38,978 nt of DNA from NCBI GenBank assembly GCA_944325465.1, contig CALVAE010000083.1, forward strand, positions 1 through 38,978, read 5' to 3'. Below the pieces are notes generated by a model. The model saw only the letters and a program-made list of their open reading frames with translations. It searched no databases and had not been told where the DNA came from. The translations under genes and the position numbers were made by a program. Positions 7,851 to 15,226 of this stretch are shown one piece after another; positions within the stretch are counted from its first letter, which is position 1, and every line of letters begins with the position of its first letter. Origin of the DNA: an uncultured Bacteroidales bacterium. GTDB taxonomy: Bacteria > Bacteroidota > Bacteroidia > Bacteroidales > UBA932.

Positions 7851-10499
7851 CTACCTTGTAGCCTTGACCGGCTCCGAACCCGGTCCGTAGACTTTGAGAT
7901 GGCCATCCTTTATCTCCATCCTGTCTATGAACACGACCCTGTCGGACCCTGTGGACGTCGTCCGTCCGTGATAGACACAGAACATCCGTTTCCCGTCTTT
8001 GGACCAGGTGATACTGTTGTGCCCCACACCGGACACGCTGCCTCCCTGCGGGGTATTCTTCTCCATGACCGGATTGTCCGCCGACTTGCGGAACGGCCCG
8101 AGAGGACTGTCCGAGACGGCATAGCCGACCGCATAGTCCTCCCCTCCGAAGAAATTTGCCGAATACATCATGTAGTACAGTCCATCCTTCTTTATGATGA
8201 ACGAGCCTTCAGTCCAGCGACGGTTGACCGCCCCGGACGTAACGGAACGGCTCTCCCATTCGGACTGGGCATCGGACATCTTCTTCGGCGGGCAGAGCAG
8301 CATGACCGGCTCCCCGATTGTTCCGGAGAAGTCCGGCTTCAGTTCCACCCCGTATATCCAGCTCTCCTCTATCTCGTCAAAAAGGCCCTTATCCCTCGCC
8401 CAGTCAGCGATTTCGCTTTCCACCGGATGCTTGTAGCAGCATCTCGAATAGTACAGATAGCATCTGCCGTCTTCATCAGTGAGGATGTTGGCATCAATCA
8501 CCGGATATCCCGGATCAAACAGAGGGGCATTGCCGATCTCCCTGAACGGTCCCGCAGGAGAGTCCGCCACAGCGACCCCTATCCGGAAATTCTCCTTCTC
8601 ACCGGTCGGATTCACCTTCCAGTTTGCGCTGAAGAACATATAGAACCTGCCGTCCTTCTCATATACTTCCGGAGCCCAGAAGCACGACTCCGCCCATGAT
8701 TCTTCAGTATTCCCCCTGTACACAGCCCCCAGATATTTCCAGTCCTCAAGATTATCAGACACATAGCAGCCGAAACCGTCCCGGACACCTCCCGTCCCGT
8801 ACATATAGTATTTACCGTCGGACGCAAGGAGGACATACGGATCACCGAAGGCTATAACCTCGGCATCCTCCTTTGCCGTAAGGTCCGGCAGTTCCGCGGC
8901 CAGGGCCTCCTTCAACTGGTTGTCATATCTGAGACGGACAAGGACCCCCGCCTCCTGATAATAATAGCGCACCGCTATCTCTTCCTCTATAAACGGCACT
9001 ATCTCTGACTTCTTAAGGCGGATAAATTCCTCCTTGCCCATGTCCAGACTGTTTTCAAGCGCCGCCAGTTCTTCTTTCATATTATCGGAAAGCCCGTCTT
9101 TCTCGAGTTCCGCCTTCATCTGGTCGAACATTGTCCTGGCCCCGCTCCTGTAATCGAAATCCTGGGTCTTCGCAAACTCGATGAAACTCTCGAAATCGGC
9201 ATCCGACAGGCGGAAATCCTCTACCGGAGGAATACTGTCATGACTGCGCACATAATCGAGCACGAAATTGTCTATCACTCCGGACAGGACAAGAGAATAC
9301 ACGAGCCTGCTGTAATCAGGCGACTTGATTTCGATATCCGGAGTTATTCCGCCTCCGTCCCTCACCTTCCTGCCGTGCAGAGTCTCGAACTCCTTCGTGA
9401 GGGAGTCCGGGATATGGCCCACGCTGCCGTCCGCATTGCGGTGGCTGTAATCTATCGCCTGGACACAACGGCCGCTCGGCGTATAGTATTTTGCCGTAGT
9501 GACCTTCAACTGGCCGTTATAGGCGACCGGGCGGATAGACTGCACAAGGCCCTTGCCGAATGTCCTCGTACCTATAATCACTCCCCTGTCCCTGTCCTGG
9601 ATGGCTCCGGCCACTATCTCCGAAGACGAGGCGGACCCGGAATCCACCAGCACTATCAGCGGAAGGAGGGTATCCAGCGGTTCGGTTGTCGTCCTGTACT
9701 CCCTGCATGATTCAGGATCAAGGCCCTTTGCGGAAACCACAAGGGACCCCTTGGGAACGAAAAGGGACACGATGCCGATAGCCTCGTTCATCAGGCCGCC
9801 CCCGTTGCCCCTCAAATCAAGGACAAGACGCTTCATGCCGCGTTTCTTGAGGTTGATGACCCCGTTGCGGACATCATTGGAAACATTCTCAGTAAAACCG
9901 GTCTGGACGATATACCCTGTCGTGTCATCCAGCATCCCGACATATTCCACATCCGGAAGATGTATCCTTTCCCTCACTATAGGGACATCAAGGGTATCTC
10001 CGGTCCGGACCTTCCTGACCTTGAATACGACCGTGGTTCCGGGCTTGCCTTTCATCCTGTCACTGCTCTGGGCAGCCTCCAGGTCCTTTGTCGGATAACC
10101 GTCTATGGAAATGATCTCATCCCCGCAGACCAGTCCGGCCTTATAGGCAGGCGATCCGTAATAGGGTTCATTGATAACCACATTCTCTCCCTTTTTCTTG
10201 TATATGACCGCCCCTATGCCTCCGTATGTCTTGGAGAGCATCATCTGGAAATCGTCATTCTCCTCTTCGGGCACATACATCGTGTACGGATCCAGGCTTC
10301 CCAGCATCTCGTCTATGCCGGCCCTCATTATCCTGTCAAGCGGCAGGGAATCCACATACGAACTGTTCAGTTCCTTGAGTATGGAATTCTGTATTTCCTC
10401 CCACTGCCCGAGTCTGAAACTTCTGCTCTGGGCCGATACGCCCGCCGACAACAGCCAGCAGCCAGCAGCCAGCAGCACCATACAACACAACTTTTTCAT
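7851..10499 (-). CDS. Secreted fusion protein: S41 (CtpA-like) protease + GH43 glycoside hydrolase
   Basis: The protein has 882 residues from ATG 10499, with an N-terminal signal peptide (MKKLCCMVLLAAG..., cut near VSA-Q). Residues 25 to about 540 are a carboxyl-terminal-processing protease. A PDZ domain (about 95-185, starting KTYGGIGAV) is followed by the S41 core, with nucleophile Ser291 in GSASSSEIVAG and general base Lys316 in TFGKGLVQ. From about residue 548 to the end is a glycosidase family 43 five-bladed propeller. All three expected acids are visible: Asp553 (FGDPY), Asp669 (VIDANIL) and Glu764 (TEGSF). GVGHNS and CVYHG near the end are also typical of GH43. The GH43 part has no signal peptide of its own and follows the protease without a linker, so this looks like a true in-frame fusion. 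It should act in the periplasm or outside; the glycan substrate cannot be read. Confidence 0.85.
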   Translation of the reverse strand: MKKLCCMVLLAAGCWLLSAGVSAQSRSFRLGQWEEIQNSILKELNSSYVDSLPLDRIMRAGIDEMLGSLDPYTMYVPEEENDDFQMMLSKTYGGIGAVIYKKKGENVVINEPYYGSPAYKAGLVCGDEIISIDGYPTKDLEAAQSSDRMKGKPGTTVVFKVRKVRTGDTLDVPIVRERIHLPDVEYVGMLDDTTGYIVQTGFTENVSNDVRNGVINLKKRGMKRLVLDLRGNGGGLMNEAIGIVSLFVPKGSLVVSAKGLDPESCREYRTTTEPLDTLLPLIVLVDSGSASSSEIVAGAIQDRDRGVIIGTRTFGKGLVQSIRPVAYNGQLKVTTAKYYTPSGRCVQAIDYSHRNADGSVGHIPDSLTKEFETLHGRKVRDGGGITPDIEIKSPDYSRLVYSLVLSGVIDNFVLDYVRSHDSIPPVEDFRLSDADFESFIEFAKTQDFDYRSGARTMFDQMKAELEKDGLSDNMKEELAALENSLDMGKEEFIRLKKSEIVPFIEEEIAVRYYYQEAGVLVRLRYDNQLKEALAAELPDLTAKEDAEVIAFGDPYVLLASDGKYYMYGTGGVRDGFGCYVSDNLEDWKYLGAVYRGNTEESWAESCFWAPEVYEKDGRFYMFFSANWKVNPTGEKENFRIGVAVADSPAGPFREIGNAPLFDPGYPVIDANILTDEDGRCYLYYSRCCYKHPVESEIADWARDKGLFDEIEESWIYGVELKPDFSGTIGEPVMLLCPPKKMSDAQSEWESRSVTSGAVNRRWTEGSFIIKKDGLYYMMYSANFFGGEDYAVGYAVSDSPLGPFRKSADNPVMEKNTPQGGSVSGVGHNSITWSKDGKRMFCVYHGRTTSTGSDRVVFIDRMEIKDGHLKVYGPGSEPVKATR
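10454..10474. repeat. Three 7-bp tandem repeats inside the signal peptide of the S41-GH43 gene
   Basis: GCCAGCA is repeated three times without interruption (TGCTGGC x3 on the coding strand), within the hydrophobic part of the signal peptide. The unit is not a multiple of three, so gain or loss of one copy would shift the reading frame near the start of the gene. Confidence 0.8.
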
Positions 10500-10532
10500 A
10501 AATTCTATGTATCTAAAACAAAGACCAAAATA

Positions 10533-10565
10533 CAAATTTAAGGAAAGTGGCCGATAAATCTGCAA
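10533..10565 (-). promoter_or_regulatory. Candidate promoter of the S41-GH43/prenyl synthase/U32 unit
   Basis: On the minus strand TAAATTTG (10540-10533) fits the -7 consensus TAnnTTTG. A TTG at 10565-10563 lies 22 bp upstream, slightly farther than usual. The start site would be near 10527, about 28 nt before the ATG. Confidence 0.4.
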
Positions 10566-10584
10566 GATTATCCGAAAAACATTT

Positions 10585-10592
10585 TACCTTTG
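10585..10592 (+). promoter_or_regulatory. -7 element for rdgB
   Basis: TACCTTTG, followed by C, is an exact match to TAnnTTTG(C). No clear -33 TTTG lies 19-21 bp upstream. The leader would be about 30 nt. It is divergent from the S41-GH43 promoter in the same 127-bp gap. Confidence 0.5.
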
Positions 10593-10626
10593 CACCGTTT
10601 TAAGAAGTAAAATAAAGCAGTTGTTT

Positions 10627-11259
10627 ATGAAAATCGTATTTGCAACGGGCAATGGCGGAAAACTGCGTGAAGCAAGGGAAATCCTTGGCGGGGGATTCGA
10701 GCTCGTTACCCCCATGGAAATGGGAATCACCGAAGAGATTCCTGAAACAGGCAGCACATTGCCTGCCAACTCGCGACAGAAAGCGGAATACATTTGGGAC
10801 AGATGCACATGCAACTGTTTCGCGGACGACACCGGACTTGAAGTCGACATCCTCGGCGGAGCACCGGGAGTACACACGGCAAGATATGCCGGGGAAGGGA
10901 AAGACTTCGACAGGAACATCGACAAACTGCTCCGTGACATGGAGGCAAGGGAAATGGAAGCAAGCATGGCCCGGGAAGCAGGACTTTCACTCAAGGATTT
11001 CGGCAGAAAAGCCAGATTCAGATGTGTCGTAACCCTTATCATCAACGGAGAGCAGCATTATTTCGAAGGCACGCTGGAAGGAAAAATAGCACGTACCCGT
11101 TCCGGAAACGGCGGTTTCGGCTATGACCCGGTATTCATCCCGGACGAATATCCTGACCGGACTCTTGCCGACATAACGGAAGAGGAAAAGAACGCGATAT
11201 CCCATCGGGGCAAGGCCCTCCGCGCAATGGCGGACTGGCTGGCCGCCCGGTCACTGTAG
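10627..11259 (+). CDS. rdgB: Non-canonical purine NTP pyrophosphatase (RdgB/HAM1 family)
   Basis: This 210-residue enzyme of the ITPase family hydrolyses dITP, dITP-like and XTP nucleotides to monophosphates in the cytoplasm, keeping deaminated purines out of DNA. Visible motifs are FATGNGGKLREA at the N-terminus, FADDTGLEVD with GAPGVHTARYAG in the middle, and GGFGYDPVFIP and SHRGKALRAM near the end. I chose ATG 10627 (MKIVFATGN); a TTG two codons upstream is the only alternative. Between the NIDKLL helix and the ARFRCVV strand there is a linker rich in Met, Glu and Ala, about 15-20 residues longer than I expect for the family. The gene stands alone between a divergent promoter and topA. Confidence 0.93.
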   Translation: MKIVFATGNGGKLREAREILGGGFELVTPMEMGITEEIPETGSTLPANSRQKAEYIWDRCTCNCFADDTGLEVDILGGAPGVHTARYAGEGKDFDRNIDKLLRDMEAREMEASMAREAGLSLKDFGRKARFRCVVTLIINGEQHYFEGTLEGKIARTRSGNGGFGYDPVFIPDEYPDRTLADITEEEKNAISHRGKALRAMADWLAARSL

Positions 11260-11281
11260 AAAATCCGGACCTTTAAGATAA

Positions 11282-11325
11282 AATCAGGGCAATTCCGAAC
11301 AAAAATTTGGAAAATTGCCCTGATT
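11282..11325. repeat. Perfect 13-bp inverted repeat over the topA promoter
   Basis: AATCAGGGCAATT (11282-11294) and its exact reverse complement (11313-11325) are separated by 18 bp that contain the -33 TTTG of topA. It could be a terminator for rdgB, an operator, or a supercoiling-sensitive cruciform. No T-run follows the right arm, which weakens the terminator reading. Confidence 0.8.
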
Positions 11326-11338
11326 GTTCGTTACTTTG
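11306..11338 (+). promoter_or_regulatory. topA promoter
   Basis: A -33 TTTG (11306-11309) is followed after 21 bp by TTACTTTGC (11331-11339), one base from TAnnTTTGC. The -33 box sits in the loop of the 13-bp inverted repeat. The leader would be about 60 nt to the ATG at 11402. Confidence 0.55.
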
Positions 11339-11401
11339 CAACCCGGAACCGGGAATCGCAATCCGGCGGTACCCCGGCAGACGGACCTAAGAAGCAACGA
11401 T

Positions 11402-13705
11402 ATGGAGGGAAATCTTGTAATAGTGGAGTCCCCGGCAAAAGCCAGGACCATCCAGAAATTCCTCGGGGATGATTTTGTGGTAAAATCCAGCATGGGACAC
11501 ATCAGAGACCTGCATGACAATTCCCTGAGCATTGACATAGAACACGGATTCAAACCGGAATACGTAGTCCCTGACGACAAGAAAAAGATAGTCGCAGACC
11601 TGAAGAAAGCGGCAAAGGCCGCCTCTACGGTATGGCTCGCATCCGATGAAGACCGGGAGGGAGAAGCCATCAGCTGGCATCTTTTCGACACTCTCGGACT
11701 CAAGAAGGAAAATACCCGGCGCATCGTATTCCATGAAATAACCAAACCCGCCATTCTGAACGCAATCGGATCACCTCGGGATATCGACATGAACCTTGTG
11801 GACGCACAGCAGGCACGCAGGATTCTGGACAGACTTGTGGGATTCGAACTGTCACCGGTCCTCTGGAGGAAAATCCAGCCGAAACTCTCGGCGGGAAGGG
11901 TACAGTCCGTAGCCCTCCGCCTTGTCGTAGACAGGGAAAGGGAAATAATGGCATTCCGGAAAGAACGGTACTACAAGGTGGAGGCTGTCTTCCACCCGGA
12001 AGGCACTCCGGACAATGTCACTGTCAAGGCAGTCCTTGACACAAGGTTCCCGGATATCAGTTCCGCCGAGACCTTTCTCGGGAAATGCATCGGAGCCGTA
12101 TTCACGATCTGCAGCATAGACCAGAAGGACGGGACACGCACTCCCCCGTCTCCGTTCACGACTTCACTTCTGCAGCAGGAAGCGTCACGCAAACTCCGCA
12201 TGTCCGTAAGCAGGACAATGAGCATAGCCCAGAAACTGTACGAGGAGGGGCATATCACCTACATGCGTACTGACTCCACCAACCTCTCTTCCCTTGCCTT
12301 GAACTCCGCGGAAAAGTATATCTGCGAAAATTTCGGCAAGGAATACCACAAAAGGAGACAATACAAGACAAAGGCAAAAGGCGCGCAGGAAGCGCACGAA
12401 GCCATCAGGCCGACATTCATCGAACACACAAGGATAGAGGGCACGCCAGAAGAGCAGAAACTCTATGAACTGATATGGAAAAGGACCCTGGCCAGCCAGA
12501 TGTCGGATGCGAAAGTCAGCCGGACAGACATAAAGGTAGGATCGGACAAGACTTCCGAGAAGTTTGAAGTCCAGGCGACAAAGGTACTTTTCGACGGATT
12601 CCTCAAACTGTATATGGAAAGCACGGACGACATGCAGGAGGACGAAGACGAGGTAATCCTTCCTGACCTGAAGACCGGGGACAGGATGTATGACAGGCAG
12701 ATCAATGCAGAATGCAAATTCACCCCGGCCCCGTCCAGATATTCCGAAGCATCACTTGTCAGGAAACTGGAAGAACTCGGGATAGGAAGGCCGTCCACCT
12801 ACGCTCCGACAATCTCCACCCTGACCAAAGGACGCGGCTATATAATAATAGGTGACAAGGAAGGGGAAAAGATCGACGTGACGAATCTTTCCCTGAAAGA
12901 CGGGCAGATATCCGCCGTATCAAAGAAAGAGACAGTCGGGGCCGAAAAGCGCAGGCTCCTGCCTCAGGAAATAGGGATGATAGTGACGGACTTCCTCGTC
13001 GATCATTTCGGGGAAATCCTGGACTACGGGTTCACGGCAGACGTGGAAAAGGAATTCGACCGGATAGCGGAAGGCGACGAACAGTGGAACAGCGTAATCG
13101 CTTCCTTCTATACACCTTTCCACGAAACGGTGGAAAAGACCCTGAGCAACAGAGAATACAGCCACGTAAGCAGGGAACTGGGACCTGACCCCAAGGACGG
13201 GCAGCCGCTTGTGGCGAAATTCGGGCAGTACGGGGCCTACATCCAGAAAGGCGAAGGAGACAACAAGACATACGCAAGCCTGGCTCCGGGACAACTGATA
13301 GAAAGCATCACCCTCGAAGAGGCCTCCAGACTGTTCGATCTTCCGAGAACAGTAGGACAGTACAAGGGACTCGACATAATATGCACCAAAGGCAGGTTCG
13401 GACCGTATCTGAAATATGACGGGAAGAACATCTCCCTCCCGAGAGGGACGGATCCTCTCAATGTCGGACTCGACACCTGTATCAATTTGATAGAAACCAG
13501 TCAAAACAAGCCTGCACCTGCAATAATTGCAGAATTCAGCGATGGAATACAGGTCATAAACGGCAATTACGGACCATACATCAAACAAAATGGAAGCAAT
13601 TACCGGATTCCTAAAGGGACGGACGCCTCTGCACTTACTGAAGAAGCATGCAGGGAAATCATCGCTAACGGAAAACCGACTGGGGAAAAGTACAGAAAGA
13701 GATAA
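11402..13705 (+). CDS. topA: DNA topoisomerase I (type IA)
   Basis: This 767-residue type IA topoisomerase relaxes negative supercoils by cutting one strand. The N-terminal Toprim domain starts NLVIVESPAKARTIQKFLG and contains the acidic DEDREGEA motif. The active-site tyrosine is Tyr287 in GHITYMRTDST, and GIGRPSTYAPTI follows. The C-terminal quarter holds three short repeats of the GxFGPYLK type (FGQYGAYIQ, RFGPYLKYD and NYGPYIKQN) instead of cysteine zinc fingers, as in many Bacteroidota enzymes. I chose ATG 11402 because the longer frame from 11324 covers the promoter. The gene appears to be transcribed alone, and its promoter lies inside a strong inverted repeat that may respond to supercoiling. 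Confidence 0.96.
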   Translation: MEGNLVIVESPAKARTIQKFLGDDFVVKSSMGHIRDLHDNSLSIDIEHGFKPEYVVPDDKKKIVADLKKAAKAASTVWLASDEDREGEAISWHLFDTLGLKKENTRRIVFHEITKPAILNAIGSPRDIDMNLVDAQQARRILDRLVGFELSPVLWRKIQPKLSAGRVQSVALRLVVDREREIMAFRKERYYKVEAVFHPEGTPDNVTVKAVLDTRFPDISSAETFLGKCIGAVFTICSIDQKDGTRTPPSPFTTSLLQQEASRKLRMSVSRTMSIAQKLYEEGHITYMRTDSTNLSSLALNSAEKYICENFGKEYHKRRQYKTKAKGAQEAHEAIRPTFIEHTRIEGTPEEQKLYELIWKRTLASQMSDAKVSRTDIKVGSDKTSEKFEVQATKVLFDGFLKLYMESTDDMQEDEDEVILPDLKTGDRMYDRQINAECKFTPAPSRYSEASLVRKLEELGIGRPSTYAPTISTLTKGRGYIIIGDKEGEKIDVTNLSLKDGQISAVSKKETVGAEKRRLLPQEIGMIVTDFLVDHFGEILDYGFTADVEKEFDRIAEGDEQWNSVIASFYTPFHETVEKTLSNREYSHVSRELGPDPKDGQPLVAKFGQYGAYIQKGEGDNKTYASLAPGQLIESITLEEASRLFDLPRTVGQYKGLDIICTKGRFGPYLKYDGKNISLPRGTDPLNVGLDTCINLIETSQNKPAPAIIAEFSDGIQVINGNYGPYIKQNGSNYRIPKGTDASALTEEACREIIANGKPTGEKYRKR

Positions 13706-13762
13706 AAATTATATCGTTTTAAGCAATTTTCGTTTAAATTTATAATTTTTATTCAAAAACTC

Positions 13763-13792
13763 TTGCATTTTTGGAATTAAGTTATAATTTCG
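13763..13792 (+). promoter_or_regulatory. Candidate promoter of the Lrp/AsnC gene
   Basis: TTG (13763-13765) and TAATTTCG (13785-13792, one mismatch to TAnnTTTG) are separated by 19 bp, in a very AT-rich 116-bp gap after topA. The leader would be about 25 nt. Confidence 0.4.
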
Positions 13793-13821
13793 CAACCGGA
13801 ACAACTTATAAATTATAACTA

Positions 13822-14322
13822 ATGCCAACTTATCACATTGACCAGATCGACCAGAAAATCCTTTCGTTCCTTGTAAAGAACGCCAGGATGCCATTCCTTG
13901 AAATCGCAAGGGAATGCGGTGTTTCAGGTGCAGCGATACACCAGAGGGTAAAGAGACTTGAAGCCAACGGAGTCATTACCGGATCGAGACTTCTCGTCAA
14001 GCCCCAGGCCCTCGGGCTGAATGTATGTGCGTTCATCAGCGTCTCCCTTTCGGAAGCCAACAAGTATCCGGAAGTGATCGATGCCTTCAAGAAGATTTCG
14101 GAAATCGTGGAATGCCATTTCGTAACAGGCAAGTTCAACCTTCTTCTGAAAGTCTATTGCTTTGACCACGACCACCTTATGGAAGTCCTCGTGAACACGA
14201 TCCAGAAGATTCCGTACGTCCAGTCGACAGACACCCAGATATCCCTCGACCAGGCCATCGAGAGACAGGTATGGGTAAAGGAATACCAGAGCACCAGTTT
14301 TTCTTCAAAAACAAAAAGATAA
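13822..14322 (+). CDS. Lrp/AsnC family transcriptional regulator
   Basis: This 166-residue protein has the Lrp design. The N-terminal winged helix-turn-helix (about residues 5-55) includes DQIDQKILSFLVKNARMPFLEIA and GVSGAAIHQRVKRLE. The C-terminal RAM effector-binding/oligomerisation domain (about 68-145) includes VCAFISVSL and VECHFVTGKFNLLLKV. Such proteins form dimers to octamers that bend DNA and respond to amino acids. The gene has a probable promoter of its own. Its last 18 bases overlap the 3' end of ispD on the opposite strand, so the two transcripts would be antisense at their ends. The effector and target genes cannot be told from the sequence. Confidence 0.92.
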   Translation: MPTYHIDQIDQKILSFLVKNARMPFLEIARECGVSGAAIHQRVKRLEANGVITGSRLLVKPQALGLNVCAFISVSLSEANKYPEVIDAFKKISEIVECHFVTGKFNLLLKVYCFDHDHLMEVLVNTIQKIPYVQSTDTQISLDQAIERQVWVKEYQSTSFSSKTKR

Positions 14323-15027
14323 GGACATTACAGCCCTTGCCAGATCGAGGTCTTCAGGGGTTGTAATCTTTATATTCCCTCTCTCGCCAAGTATATACGA
14401 GAGAGGGATTCCTGCTTTTGCAGCCACTGAAGCGTCATCGGTAAAAGCGGTCTCATAAGCCTGCCCGTATGCCTTTTTCAACAGTTCCGAATGAAAGATC
14501 TGCGGTGTCTGCGCCGCATACAGAAGGCTACGGTCAACCATGACCCCTTCAACCGTCTCCAATTCGCCGGTAGAAGGATTGCGCCTCAACGCCTTCATCG
14601 TATCCACGCACGGAAGCACGGGCACAAGGGCCGGGACCTCCTGCGCGCGCAAGACCATCTGTCTGACAAACGCCTCCGACAGCAGAGGACGCACTCCGTC
14701 GTGTACCGCAACCAATACTCCGTCCGGAACCGCCTCCAGCCCGTTCCGGACTGAATGAAATCTGGTCAGTCCTCCGCAGACTATCCTTTGGGGGCACAGG
14801 AAATCACGCATGAGACAATATTCTTTCCATGTCTCCACCTGCGCTTCCGGAAGCACTGTCACGACTTTCACATCCGGCACCGCATTTACGAACTTTTCGA
14901 TCGTACGGTGAAGGATCGCCTTTCCGCCCAGTTCAAGGAACTGCTTGGGCACGGAAGCCCCCATCCTGGTTCCGCTGCCGCCGGCAGTCACCAGAAGATA
15001 TACCTGTCTTTGCCTTTTATCCGTCAT
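14305..15027 (-). CDS. ispD: 2-C-methyl-D-erythritol 4-phosphate cytidylyltransferase
   Basis: This 240-residue enzyme of the non-mevalonate (MEP) isoprenoid pathway makes CDP-methylerythritol from CTP and MEP. The nucleotide-binding start reads VTAGGSGTRMG, then VPKQFLELGGKAIL; VHDGVRPL carries the middle motif, and VMVDRSLLYAAQTPQIF and FTDDASV complete the pattern. The usual AAG in the loop is TAG(G) here, a mild variation. I chose ATG 15027 (MTDKRQRQVYLL) because the longer frame from 15159 adds about 44 Arg-rich residues and covers a promoter-like element. The gene converges on the Lrp-type gene with an 18-bp overlap and is divergent from mreB. Confidence 0.93.
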   Translation of the reverse strand: MTDKRQRQVYLLVTAGGSGTRMGASVPKQFLELGGKAILHRTIEKFVNAVPDVKVVTVLPEAQVETWKEYCLMRDFLCPQRIVCGGLTRFHSVRNGLEAVPDGVLVAVHDGVRPLLSEAFVRQMVLRAQEVPALVPVLPCVDTMKALRRNPSTGELETVEGVMVDRSLLYAAQTPQIFHSELLKKAYGQAYETAFTDDASVAAKAGIPLSYILGERGNIKITTPEDLDLARAVMSLSFCF

Positions 15028-15053
15028 GTCAATCCCCGGGCCGACACATTTTG

Positions 15054-15094
15054 CCGGTTCCCGTGCCAAAAATACTGATTTTCCAGGGAACCGG
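15054..15094. repeat. 9-bp inverted repeat flanking the ispD -7 element
   Basis: CCGGTTCCC (15054-15062) and its exact complement GGGAACCGG (15086-15094) are separated by 23 bp containing TATTTTTG of the minus-strand promoter. The arms would cover the start site and the -33 region, an operator-like placement. Confidence 0.6.
15067..15074 (-). promoter_or_regulatory. -7 element for ispD
   Basis: On the minus strand TATTTTTG matches TAnnTTTG exactly. No TTTG is seen 19-21 bp upstream. The leader would be about 35 nt to the ATG at 15027. Confidence 0.4.
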
Positions 15095-15164
15095 ACATAT
15101 CTTTCCCGTCTTCTTGCACGAATCCTTTCCCGGAGGAAAGAATTTTCAGAAAATTTCAAGACAG

Positions 15165-15198
15165 TTTCTGATTATATGGAGTTTTTTGATTAATTTTA
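15165..15198 (+). promoter_or_regulatory. Weak candidate promoter of the mre-mrd operon
   Basis: TTTCTG (15165-15170) and TAATTTTA (15191-15198, one mismatch to TAnnTTTG) are separated by 20 bp, about 28 bp before the mreB ATG. This is the best match in the AT-rich part of the gap between ispD and mreB. Confidence 0.28.
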
Positions 15199-15226
15199 CG
15201 ACCAATTTTTCAAAAGGCTACTTTAG

